Assembly: GCA_034044135.1 (NCBI GenBank) | Contig: CP139021.1 | Coordinates: 6,424,001 to 6,488,000 of the forward strand | Direction: 5' to 3' | Length of the DNA stretch: 64,000 nt | From: Flammeovirgaceae bacterium SG7u.111 | GTDB taxonomy: Bacteria; Bacteroidota; Bacteroidia; Cytophagales; Flammeovirgaceae | Part shown: positions 48,178-56,674 of the stretch, piece by piece | How positions within the stretch are numbered: position 1 is the first letter of the stretch | Layout of the letters: each line of letters opens with the position of its first letter | Notes under the pieces: model-generated | The model's input: only the letters and a program-made list of their open reading frames with translations | Databases searched by the model: none | What the model was told of the DNA's origin: nothing | Position numbers and translations under genes: made by a program

Positions 48178-50448
48178 ATGTTTATCGATAGAAATATTAA
48201 AAGCTTTGTTATATATGAAGAAACTTCCATTGTTGAGGCTTTAAAAATTTTAAATGCTAGAAAAGGAAGAATCTTAATCGTTGTTACAGATAAAGACATA
48301 GTGTTAGGGCTTATTACAAATGGTGATATTTTGAGAAGTATTATGAATGCTCAAACACCAGATTTGCAGAAAAATATAACAAGCATAGCAAATCAAAACT
48401 TTAAGTATGTGTATGAAGATTATAATAATTACAACCTTCATAGCTTGTTACAAAAATATACGCATATACCAATACTTAATACTCAAAAGCAACTAGTTGC
48501 TGTAGCCAGAAATAAACAAATAAAAGAAGCGTTTTTTATTGATAAAATAGAAATAGGAAACACACATACTTTTATCATAGCCGAAGTAGGAAATAACCAT
48601 AATGGAAGTATAGAACTTGCCAAACAATTGGTCGATTATAGCATTCAAGCAGGTGCAGATTGTGTGAAGTTTCAGATGCGTAACTTAAAAGAGTTATACA
48701 GTAATGCAGGAGATGCTTCGGATTCCAGAGAAAACCTAGGAACCCAATATACTTTAGACTTGCTGAATCGCTTCCAACTATCAGAAGAGGAACTCATTGA
48801 GGTTTTTGATTATTGCAAAGAAAAAAAAATCATCCCCCTCTGCACTCCTTGGGATATAAGCAGTCTAAACACATTAGAAAATTACGGTATGCCTGCTTAT
48901 AAAGTAGCCTCTGCCGACTTAACTAATCATAAACTTTTACAAGCTATTGCCAAAACAGGCAAACCGATTATATGCTCGACCGGCATGAGTTCCGAAAATG
49001 AAATTATACAAACTGTTGAGCTTTTGAATGATTTAGGAGCAAATTTCATATTACTTCATTGTAACTCTACCTACCCTGCTCCTTTCGAGGACATTAATCT
49101 AAGCTATATCAAAAAGCTACAAAAACTCACAAACTCTTTTGTAGGATACTCAGGTCACGAACGTGGTATTTATGTATCTATAGCAGCTGTAGCCTTAGGA
49201 GCAAAAGTGCTAGAACGCCACATTACTATAGATAAAACAATGGAAGGAAATGACCACAAGGTAAGCTTGTTACCTACCGAATTTGAAGAGCTAGTAAAAG
49301 GAGTTAGGATAGTTGAAAAAAGTTTAGGGGCATCGACATCAGAAAGCAGAATCATTTCGCAAGGAGAAATGATTAATAGAGTGACTCTTGCCAAAAGTTT
49401 AATTATTAATCAAGACCTCAAAGAGGGGGGAATCATAGAAGATAATATGATAGAGGTAAGAAGTCCAGGCAGAGGACTACAACCCAACTATAGGTCTAAG
49501 TTACTGGGTAAAAAGGCTAAGCATTCTTTCAAAAAAGGAGACTTTTTTTTCCCAAGTGATATACTAGAAGAAGTTGTGACACGTCGAAAATACAACTTCA
49601 AAAGACCTTGGGGAATACCCGTACGCTATGCAGATTATCAAGAACTTATAAAAGAAACTAATCTTGATTTTGTAGAATTCCATTTGAGCTATAAAGACTT
49701 AGAAGTAGATTTTTCAAAGTTTATAACCAAACCACAAAATATAAACTTTGCAGTACATAGCCCTGAGCTTTTTGCAGGTGATCACATTCTCGATTTGTGT
49801 GCTTTAGACAAAAATTACAGAGAGCGTTCTATAAAGGAACTACAAAAAGTAATATACACCACAAAAAAATTAAATAAACTTTTCTCTCATACCAAACGGC
49901 CACTTATAGTAACTAATGTAGGAGGTTGGACACAGCAAGGCTTTCTAAGTGAAAAAGAAAAAAAAGAAAAGTATAAAATATTAGAAGAAAGCCTTTCTCT
50001 ATTAGATTGTTCTGGCGTTGAAATCGTACCGCAAACTATGCCGCCTTTTCCTTGGCATTTTGGAGGTCAAAGCTATCATAATCTATTTGTAGAAGCAGAA
50101 GAGATTTGTGATTTTTGTGAGAAAAACAAAATGAGGATATGCCTAGATATTTCACACTCCAAACTTGCTGCTACTCACCTGAATACTTCCTTTCACAATT
50201 TTTTAAAACAAGTAGCACCAATAGCAGCTCACTTGCATATCGCAGACGCAGATAAAGCAAGTGGAGAAGGCCTACAAATTGGAACTGGAAGTATTGATTT
50301 TATAACCATTGCAGAAGTCCTGAATAGCCTAGCTCCAGAGGCTTGGTTTATACCAGAAATCTGGCAAGGGCACGAAAACAAAGGAGAAGGTTTTTGGATA
50401 GCATTAGAAAAACTAGAAAAATATTTGACATATCGCCAAACATTTTAG
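48178..50448 (+). CDS. Four-domain nonulosonic-acid synthase fusion: CBS pair - NeuB - SAF - TIM barrel
   Basis: 756 residues. Residues 1-125: a CBS pair (SIVEALKILNARKGRILIVV, VLGLITNGDILRSIM, YTHIPILNTQKQLVAVA). Residues 129-390: NeuB-type synthase that condenses PEP with an aldose; its key residues are intact by comparison with NeuB: E136 (AEVGNNHNG), K164 (VKFQ), S267 (CSTGM), N296 (HCNSTYP), S325 and H327 (GYSGHERG), H348 (LERHIT), D359 (GNDHKVS). Residues 400-463: SAF/antifreeze-like domain with VRSPGRGLQP. Residues 470-756: xylose-isomerase-like TIM barrel with metal-site candidates in VEIVPQT, CLDISHSKLA and HLHIADAD. CBS domains usually bind adenosyl or nucleotide ligands, suggesting feedback control. 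The barrel could prepare or modify the sugar. Both are inferences. Confidence 0.93.
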   Translation: MFIDRNIKSFVIYEETSIVEALKILNARKGRILIVVTDKDIVLGLITNGDILRSIMNAQTPDLQKNITSIANQNFKYVYEDYNNYNLHSLLQKYTHIPILNTQKQLVAVARNKQIKEAFFIDKIEIGNTHTFIIAEVGNNHNGSIELAKQLVDYSIQAGADCVKFQMRNLKELYSNAGDASDSRENLGTQYTLDLLNRFQLSEEELIEVFDYCKEKKIIPLCTPWDISSLNTLENYGMPAYKVASADLTNHKLLQAIAKTGKPIICSTGMSSENEIIQTVELLNDLGANFILLHCNSTYPAPFEDINLSYIKKLQKLTNSFVGYSGHERGIYVSIAAVALGAKVLERHITIDKTMEGNDHKVSLLPTEFEELVKGVRIVEKSLGASTSESRIISQGEMINRVTLAKSLIINQDLKEGGIIEDNMIEVRSPGRGLQPNYRSKLLGKKAKHSFKKGDFFFPSDILEEVVTRRKYNFKRPWGIPVRYADYQELIKETNLDFVEFHLSYKDLEVDFSKFITKPQNINFAVHSPELFAGDHILDLCALDKNYRERSIKELQKVIYTTKKLNKLFSHTKRPLIVTNVGGWTQQGFLSEKEKKEKYKILEESLSLLDCSGVEIVPQTMPPFPWHFGGQSYHNLFVEAEEICDFCEKNKMRICLDISHSKLAATHLNTSFHNFLKQVAPIAAHLHIADADKASGEGLQIGTGSIDFITIAEVLNSLAPEAWFIPEIWQGHENKGEGFWIALEKLEKYLTYRQTF

Positions 50449-50452
50449 ACAA

Positions 50453-50486
50453 AACCAAGTAAAATTATTTTCTATTTTACTTGGTT
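50453..50486 (+). terminator. Hairpin after the CBS-NeuB gene
   Basis: AACCAAGTAAAAT (50453-50465) pairs with ATTTTACTTGGTT (50474-50486), a perfect 13-bp stem, 4 bp after the stop. A second AT-only hairpin (GAATAAAAAA, 50527-50536, with TTTTTTATTC, 50541-50550) follows. Partial termination would separate expression of the fusion from the genes below. Confidence 0.65.
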
Positions 50487-50665
50487 CATCGCCCGATTTT
50501 TAAGAAAGGCTTTCAAACTAGACCGAGAATAAAAAACCGTTTTTTTATTCTGTAATTTTTAATTAAAAAAAACAGAAAACATTCTGCAAATAGTTCCTTC
50601 ATAGGTATATAAATAACAGAGATTTTTAAAGTTTTTAGCAAGTTTATAATTAAATTATTTGTTTT

Positions 50666-51331
50666 ATGATAGAACTACCTGATTTTAATAAGAGTTTTGA
50701 GTACGAGAATAATTTTTTCCTTAGTTGTAATACTCAAAGAATAAGTAAGCTAATTGCCCATCATCAGCTATTTCTAAAAACCTTAAACCTCACAGGGCAT
50801 ATTGTGGAGTGTGGTGTTTTCAAAGGTGCATCTTTAGTTCGTTGGGCACATTTTAGAGAAATGTATGGTGGGTCTTTCACAAAAAAAATCATTGGGTTTG
50901 ATGTATTTGGAGAGTTTCCTAAAACAAACTTTGACGCAGATAAAAAGACACTAGACAAATTTGTGCATAACGCAGGAAGCCAGAGTATATCTCTAAAACA
51001 ATTAGAAGATACACTTACTAAAAAAGGGTTAAATCAGGAAATTGAGCTAGTAAAAGGGGATATAAATGCAAGTGTCCCTGAGTATGTAGAAGCACACCCC
51101 GAACTAAAAATATCATTGCTAAATTTAGATACTGATATTTATGAGCCAGCAGTAGTCATTTTAGAACATTTGTACCCTAAAATAGTATCAGGAGGTATTA
51201 TCCTTTTAGATGATTACGGTGTATTCCCTGGCGAAACTCAAGCTGTAGATGAATATTTCGAAAACAAAACCGATGTCATTATAAAAAAACTTCCATATTC
51301 TAAAACCCCTTCCTTTATTATAAAAAAATGA
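50666..51331 (+). CDS. TylF/MycF-type SAM-dependent O-methyltransferase
   Basis: 221 residues. SAM-binding motif I HIVECGVFKGASLVRWA, then IGFDVFGEFP, and the TylF-specific metal site LLNLDTDIYEPAVVILEHLYP with GGIILLDDYGVFPGETQAVDEYF. Relatives methylate hydroxyls of deoxysugars in antibiotics and surface glycans. Located inside the nonulosonic-acid module, it may methylate the nonulosonic acid or another residue of the glycan. Its last 4 bp (ATGA) overlap the cytidylyltransferase start, indicating translational coupling. Confidence 0.88.
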   Translation: MIELPDFNKSFEYENNFFLSCNTQRISKLIAHHQLFLKTLNLTGHIVECGVFKGASLVRWAHFREMYGGSFTKKIIGFDVFGEFPKTNFDADKKTLDKFVHNAGSQSISLKQLEDTLTKKGLNQEIELVKGDINASVPEYVEAHPELKISLLNLDTDIYEPAVVILEHLYPKIVSGGIILLDDYGVFPGETQAVDEYFENKTDVIIKKLPYSKTPSFIIKK

Positions 51332-52035
51332 GAAATATTGCAATTATACCTGCACGTGGTGGCTCAAAAAGATTACCAAACAAGAATATATTACCTCTTG
51401 CAGAGAAACCCCTAATTCATTACACCTTGGAAGCAGTGGTCAATAGTGCCTTGTTTGAGACTGTTATCTTGTCATCAGACGATGATAAGATTCTAGATAT
51501 AGGAAGAGAGATTGAAGGAGTTACGCTAGAAAAAAGGGAAGTTACTTTGGCAGGAGATAATATCAAAGTAATAGATTTAGTCAAGTCTATCGCAGCTAGA
51601 AAAGGTTATATAAATCAGTTTGAGACAATCGGCTTATTTCTACCTACTTGCCCATTTAGAACTGCGAAACATATTCAAGAGGCTTATCAACTGCTTAGTG
51701 AAGATGATTTATCTGTAGTAAGCGTCACAGAAATGAGCGACCCTGTTCAGCTTACACTTACTATAGATGAAAGCAAGTTAGCTAACCCAGAAGCTCTGCT
51801 AAACCCGTCGCCTTTGATTACAGGCGAAACGCGTTCTCAAGACTTCCAAACATTTTATAGAGTCAATGGAGGACTTTACATTGCTTGGTTGAAAAAATTC
51901 ATCGAAAAAGATAATTTTTTTCAGGGAAAAATAAAAGCATACAATATGGATAAGCTTCATTCGGTAGATATAGACTATAAGTTGGATTTAGAATGGGCTG
52001 AATATCTTTTGAAAAATAATCATGTAAAAATATGA
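51328..52035 (+). CDS. CMP-nonulosonate cytidylyltransferase (NeuA/PseF-like)
   Basis: 235 residues. N-terminal nucleotide-binding motif IAIIPARGGSKRLPNKNILPL, with the signature R-x-G-S-K-R; LFLPTCPFRTAKHIQEAY (LQPTSPLR equivalent) and FYRVNGGLYIAW (NGAIYI equivalent) follow. It activates a nonulosonic acid with CTP, after the NeuB-type synthase. Which acid cannot be read from sequence. It overlaps both neighbours by 4 bp. It belongs to the same family as KdsB/NeuA, but RLPNKN and position beside NeuB favour NeuA/PseF/LegF. Confidence 0.9.
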   Translation: MRNIAIIPARGGSKRLPNKNILPLAEKPLIHYTLEAVVNSALFETVILSSDDDKILDIGREIEGVTLEKREVTLAGDNIKVIDLVKSIAARKGYINQFETIGLFLPTCPFRTAKHIQEAYQLLSEDDLSVVSVTEMSDPVQLTLTIDESKLANPEALLNPSPLITGETRSQDFQTFYRVNGGLYIAWLKKFIEKDNFFQGKIKAYNMDKLHSVDIDYKLDLEWAEYLLKNNHVKI

Positions 52036-52985
52036 ACAATTACTACAGTAAACTTAAAAACAAAATTAATGGTCCTGTATTTTCTATAATGACCCCTTTT
52101 AAAGAAGATGAAAGTATTGATTTTGCATCTTTAGAAAAGTATTTAGAAAAAATTCATGAGGCAGGTGGTAATATATTTTATGTCATGGGCTACAACAGTC
52201 GTTATAGCCAACTTTCTTGGGAAGAAATCAAAACCCTTAATCAATTTGTTTCTAAGAAAGTAAAAGAATTAGACAAGAACCATATTATGATTGTAGCTGA
52301 CCCGCTACATTGCTCTACCAAAACATCTATTGAATTTGCCAACCACGCCGAAAAAATCGGCGCAGATATGATATCACTTATTGTCCGAGAAAGATTCTAT
52401 TCAGAAGATCAAATATTTAATCATTATAACCTGATAGCCCAAAACTCTTCTACTGCAATACTAATCCATGAAATGCCTTTTCTAAATGGGTATGGAGGCC
52501 CTACGGTAAATTGGCCAATTTCATTGTTAGATAGACTTGCAGATTTGGAGCACGTCGTAGCTGTAAAAGAAGATGCCAAAGATGATGCTTATTCCAAAGA
52601 TGTAGTAGCTAAACTGAGAGATAGAGTTTCTATAGTCATTTCAGGTGGTGGAAAAAGGCAATGGCTTCGTTTTGCTGACATCGGATGCCAGGCTTGGCTT
52701 AACGGTATTGGAGTGTTCGAACCTAAGTTGGCTACACTATTTTGGCAATACTATCAAAATGGAAATAAAGATGGGTATATGAAAATCATTGAAGAAGTAG
52801 AAGTTCCCTTTTTTGAAAGAGGTGTTCAAAAATATAGTTGGCACCTGACCATTAAAGCTGCCCTAGAAGCTAGGGGGATTATGAAAAGAAAAGATAGAAT
52901 GCCCTTACAAGAACTTGGAGAAAATGAATACAAAATAGTCCAAAAAATAATACAAGAATTACCTATAGATGATATCATAAAGTAA
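52032..52985 (+). CDS. Divergent DapA/N-acetylneuraminate lyase superfamily protein
   Basis: 317 residues, clearly of the DapA/NanA barrel (FSIMTPFKEDESIDFASLEK near the N terminus). The Schiff-base Lys is kept (VVAVKEDAKD, K179). The carboxylate-binding GTTGE motif is replaced (YVMGYNSRYSQLS, residues 50-62), and the catalytic Tyr of 'YNIP' is replaced by His (AILIHEMPF, H146). Compared with the canonical dapA at 13938 the C terminus is about 20 residues longer. Its place directly after the cytidylyltransferase (ATGA overlap) argues for a step on the nonulosonic acid or its precursor, not lysine synthesis. It could be a new aldolase, a dehydratase or a lyase; the reaction is unknown. Confidence 0.85.
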   Translation: MNNYYSKLKNKINGPVFSIMTPFKEDESIDFASLEKYLEKIHEAGGNIFYVMGYNSRYSQLSWEEIKTLNQFVSKKVKELDKNHIMIVADPLHCSTKTSIEFANHAEKIGADMISLIVRERFYSEDQIFNHYNLIAQNSSTAILIHEMPFLNGYGGPTVNWPISLLDRLADLEHVVAVKEDAKDDAYSKDVVAKLRDRVSIVISGGGKRQWLRFADIGCQAWLNGIGVFEPKLATLFWQYYQNGNKDGYMKIIEEVEVPFFERGVQKYSWHLTIKAALEARGIMKRKDRMPLQELGENEYKIVQKIIQELPIDDIIK

Positions 52986-53035
52986 ATTACAACTTATAGG
53001 GTAAGTTTGTTTTTATATAGTCATAAACTTTTGGA

Positions 53036-53074
53036 GTTTGAGTTGAAAATAAGTCCATTATTCTCAACTCAAAC
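53036..53074 (+). terminator. Hairpin after the DapA-like gene
   Basis: GTTTGAGTTGA (53036-53046) pairs with TCAACTCAAAC (53064-53074), 51 bp after the stop; no T-tract. Marks the end of the coupled three-gene unit. Confidence 0.55.
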
Positions 53075-53124
53075 CTCATGGCTTCTTGATGTAATTATTT
53101 GACAAAGCATATACAAAATCATAC

Positions 53125-54678
53125 ATGCTAAGCAAAAAAGAATATATAGAACTTATAAATAATATTGAAACTAACTTTCCTGTCGAAACCATAACCTACA
53201 AAAGTCTAAGAATATGGCCTTGGCTTAGGCAAATATTGTCACAAACCTTACTTACTAAGAGCACTTCAAAACCCACACAAATATCCGAAAAAGAGAAATG
53301 GAATGTTAGAGACTTAAGGTACAAAATTAAAGATAGCTATAAAGCTTATTACCAAGTAAAAAAAAAAATAAAAAGTAATAACCCACAACAAGAAGACAAA
53401 AGACAAATTGATGTTTTATATCTTAATACACCAAATGGAAAAAGAGAGCTTATAGAAGGAAGATATTTTAATAAATTCGGAAATAGTTTAGAATTTTTTT
53501 GTAAAAAACTTGAGTTAAATACCAAACTTATTGAGTTTTTAGCAACACGTGATTTCAATACCGAAATACATGGAGAAACTATCTATATAGATGCCAGTTT
53601 AGCAAAAGTAAAAATCAACTATTATTGGCAATTACTAGCAGAAAAGTGTTTAGTACACAAAACTGCAGAAATAGAAAGTTGGACTGAGTTCATGAAGTTT
53701 CTGAGCAAACACGATATTACTTTTCCATCCTCACATTCTGTAGTCGTTGAAAAACTAGACATACTTTTACTAGCTAAAAAAGAGTTCTACAAAGTTCTCA
53801 ATAAATATAAGCCTAAATTGCTATTTATAAATTGTTTCTATTATGATTGGGCTTTTGCTATGGTTTTAGCTGCCAATAAATTAAGTATCAAGACAGTAGA
53901 GTTTCAACACGGGCAACAAGGGAAATATCACCCTATGTATAGCAACTGGGCGAACTATCCAAAAAATGGATATAACCTAATTCCTTCTCACTTCTGGATG
54001 TGGGGTTCAGAAAATGCTGAGATAATTAAAAAATGGGCTAATCATAGCCAAAGACATGAAGTAGTGATAGCTGGTAATACATGGCTCAGCATAAATGTGA
54101 AAGGTAAAATACGACTCGATAGTTTTGATAAAAGTAATTTAGGGTTAAAAAAATATAGAAAAGTCGTTCTAATTTCCTTACAATATTCTGTATTACCAAA
54201 ATTTTTATTGGAAGCCATAAAAGCTGGAGAACATATTTATTGGCTGATAAGATTACACCCACGGTTCTCAGATGAAGTACAGAACATAAAAAAAATATTA
54301 AATGAAAGTATTCCAAATCAAAACTATGAATTGAAGTATGCTAACCAGTTTAATATCTACTCTCTGTTCAAGATAGTAGATATCCAAATTACATTTTGGT
54401 CTACAGTGGCTTATGAGGCACTTTCTTTTGGCATTCATACAATACTTATTCATGAAAATGGAAAAAATGATATGCAAAGCTATATCAACCAAAGAATATT
54501 TTACTACACAGAAAATACGGAACAACTCTTGGAGATAATTCTAAATTCTAAAAAATATTTCAAACCTGAAGTAGTAAGCTATATTAATATTAATCACAAG
54601 CTAATCAAAGATAGTTTAATGTATATTTTAAATGATAGCTATTACAATAAATATATTTTGACAGAAGCCTATTCTTGA
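53125..54678 (+). CDS. GT-B-like glycosyltransferase, candidate nonulosonic-acid transferase
   Basis: 517 residues, no membrane segment. The first 200 residues are Lys-rich and unassigned (IKDSYKAYYQVKKKIKSNNP). From about 215, YKPKLLFINCFYYDWAFAMVLAANKLSIKTVEFQHGQQG and, later, YWLIRLHPRFSDEV and ITFWSTVAYEALSFGIHTIL recall GT-B transferases of bacterial sialyltransferase and KpsC/KpsS type, which use an HP motif and an S-S/T motif near the CMP-sugar site. Both motifs are present here. Given NeuB and NeuA genes directly upstream, transfer of the CMP-activated nonulosonic acid is a reasonable guess. It is markedly AT-rich (17 G+C in one sampled line of 60). Confidence 0.65.
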   Translation: MLSKKEYIELINNIETNFPVETITYKSLRIWPWLRQILSQTLLTKSTSKPTQISEKEKWNVRDLRYKIKDSYKAYYQVKKKIKSNNPQQEDKRQIDVLYLNTPNGKRELIEGRYFNKFGNSLEFFCKKLELNTKLIEFLATRDFNTEIHGETIYIDASLAKVKINYYWQLLAEKCLVHKTAEIESWTEFMKFLSKHDITFPSSHSVVVEKLDILLLAKKEFYKVLNKYKPKLLFINCFYYDWAFAMVLAANKLSIKTVEFQHGQQGKYHPMYSNWANYPKNGYNLIPSHFWMWGSENAEIIKKWANHSQRHEVVIAGNTWLSINVKGKIRLDSFDKSNLGLKKYRKVVLISLQYSVLPKFLLEAIKAGEHIYWLIRLHPRFSDEVQNIKKILNESIPNQNYELKYANQFNIYSLFKIVDIQITFWSTVAYEALSFGIHTILIHENGKNDMQSYINQRIFYYTENTEQLLEIILNSKKYFKPEVVSYININHKLIKDSLMYILNDSYYNKYILTEAYS

Positions 54679-55159
54679 ACACGACGCAAAGTTAACGCCG
54701 GAGTCTTCCACAAAATTTGCTCAACTATACTATAATAAAAAGGTAGACGTGGCAGCAAAACGAGTAGTATCGACAAAAGACGATCTATTTGATAATAAAA
54801 ATTAGCGGAGAGAGACGAATGCTTGACATTAAAAATAGGTTTAAAAACTATAGATAATTTCTACTAGTAAAATCCTTGTAAAAAGGATTCAATATACTTG
54901 AAAAAAGTAATTATCTACCCTGAAAGAAAACCTTATCATTAACTTAATAAAAATCGATGATAATATTGAAGGACTGAACTTAAAAGTATTAAAATCTAAT
55001 AATTGGGAAGAATATAGAATGCAAGTGCATCTCATTAACTTACTATACAAGAGTTATTTATATACAGAGGTAATTCAGTTCTTATTAAGAACTGAAATTA
55101 TTCTTTAATTGGAAAAATTTTTGAAGCACAACCTTTCAAAATATTAATTTGAAAAATTA
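54679..55159 (+). other. 481-bp AT-rich gap, possible remnant of a gene
   Basis: No complete gene. A frame open from 54911 to the stop at 55108 (65 codons, no ATG at its start) encodes LKENLIINLIKIDDNIEGLN and EEYRMQVHLINLLYKSY, which looks protein-like and may be the tail of a decayed gene. The first 150 bp after the stop of the 53125 gene contain nothing recognisable. A TAATTTCTACT string (54857) resembles a Cas12a repeat core by chance only. Confidence 0.35.
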
Positions 55160-56671
55160 ATGACCTTAGCACCTATAGTATTATTCGTATATAATCGTCC
55201 ATGGCATACACGCCAAACCTTAGAAGCATTAGTCCAAAACGAATTAGCTGACCAGTCAGAACTTTTTATCTATGCTGATGGACCAAAAGAAAATACAACA
55301 GAAGAAAATCTTCTTAAAATCAATGAAGTTAGAGAACTAATTAAAGAAAAAAAATGGTGCAAAGAGGTTCAAATAATTGAATCACCTATAAATAAAGGGC
55401 TTGCAGACTCAATAGTTGAAGGGGTTACAGAAATAGTAAATAAATATGGGAAAATAATAGTACTTGAAGATGATCTAGTAACCTCTAAGGGGTTTCTCCA
55501 ATATATGAATGATGCTCTTGATATTTATAAGGATGAGGAGAAAATCATGCACATCAATGGTTATATGTTCCCATCAAATGACAATAATTTATCTGAAACA
55601 TTCTTTGCTCAAATCACATTTTCATGGGGATGGGGGACTTGGAAAAGGTCATGGAGACAATATACCAATGATAGCATAGCTCTATGGGAAGTTATACGTA
55701 AAAAGGGTTTACTTCATAAATTTAATATAGAAGGCACCTATTCTCTTCAATCACAATTAGAAGATAATATCAAAAAAAAGATTAAAACATGGGCGGTCAA
55801 ATGGCATGCTATCTTGATTATTAACGATTTACTAGCGCTAACTCCTAAAACTTCATTAGTTAGAAATATAGGCAATGATGCATCTGGTGAAAATTGCGGT
55901 ATTGATGACAACTATTCCAGACAATTAATTAGCGAAAAAATAATACTAAATAATAACCTATCCATTACGGGATCAGAAGAGGGAAAACAAATAATCAAGA
56001 ATTATTATATCAATTTAAAGAACAATAAAAAACACAAACCTTCTAGTAACATTATTAAAAAGTTAGTTGGTAAAAAAAATGCTTTAAAAGAACATTTACA
56101 GTTTTTTAAGCAAATCTATAAAAGGAAAGAGTATTATTCTGAAATGCAAAAATCGTTTGATATTATCAACAATATTAGGTCTAAGAGCACAAACTGCTTT
56201 ATAGATTATTCTAATAGGTTTAATTATTCTGACTTAAGTTCAATTCTCTTATCAGAGGGAGTTCATATAGGTTCAGGAAATGTTTTTTTCATTATTGGAG
56301 AAAATTATGCTGACCATAGATCTGCATTAATAATTGGTAAAAACACATATATTGGAGAATTAAATAATATAAGAGCATCAGGAGGGAAAGTCATTATTGG
56401 TGAAAACTGTTTGATTTCCCAGCAAGTCAGTATCATAGTTGCAAACCATAAGATAGAAAAACACAGTCCCATTCAAAAACAATCGTGGATTAATAAAGGG
56501 GATATAACAATTGGGGATGATGTTTGGATAGGATGTAATTCTCAGATATTGCCTGGTGTAACAATTGGAAATGGAGCAGTAATTGCAGCAGGCAGTGTGG
56601 TTACCAAAGATGTCCAGCCATATACTGTAGTTGGAGGAGTACCTGCTAACAAAATCAAAACAAGAACCTAA
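55160..56671 (+). CDS. Fused glycosyltransferase - hexapeptide acetyltransferase
   Basis: 503 residues. Residues 1-260 form a GT-A-type transferase (APIVLFVYNRPWHTRQTLEAL, IIESPINKGLADSIVEGV, metal-site IIVLEDDLVTSKGFLQYM, ITFSWGWGTWKRSWRQY), similar to GNT-I/GT2-like proteins. A basic linker (about 285-335) leads to a left-handed beta-helix O-acetyltransferase (about 370-503: HIGSGNVFFIIGEN, CLISQQVSIIVANHKIEKHS with the putative catalytic His, IGDDVWIGCNSQILPGVTIG, AAGSVVTKDVQPYTVVGGVPA). One polypeptide would thus both add and acetylate a sugar. Gap of 3 bp to the next gene. Confidence 0.88.
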   Translation: MTLAPIVLFVYNRPWHTRQTLEALVQNELADQSELFIYADGPKENTTEENLLKINEVRELIKEKKWCKEVQIIESPINKGLADSIVEGVTEIVNKYGKIIVLEDDLVTSKGFLQYMNDALDIYKDEEKIMHINGYMFPSNDNNLSETFFAQITFSWGWGTWKRSWRQYTNDSIALWEVIRKKGLLHKFNIEGTYSLQSQLEDNIKKKIKTWAVKWHAILIINDLLALTPKTSLVRNIGNDASGENCGIDDNYSRQLISEKIILNNNLSITGSEEGKQIIKNYYINLKNNKKHKPSSNIIKKLVGKKNALKEHLQFFKQIYKRKEYYSEMQKSFDIINNIRSKSTNCFIDYSNRFNYSDLSSILLSEGVHIGSGNVFFIIGENYADHRSALIIGKNTYIGELNNIRASGGKVIIGENCLISQQVSIIVANHKIEKHSPIQKQSWINKGDITIGDDVWIGCNSQILPGVTIGNGAVIAAGSVVTKDVQPYTVVGGVPANKIKTRT

Positions 56672-56674
56672 ACT

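Noticed and set aside
52032..52985. A second lysine-pathway dapA
   Set aside because: The catalytic Tyr and GTTGE motif are missing and it is coupled to a CMP-sugar synthetase gene, so the lysine-pathway role is unlikely.
54850..54880. TAATTTCTACT string resembling the Cas12a CRISPR repeat core
   Set aside because: Single occurrence, lacks the GTAGAT half of the stem, no spacing array and no cas genes; the surrounding DNA is AT-rich so a chance match is likely.
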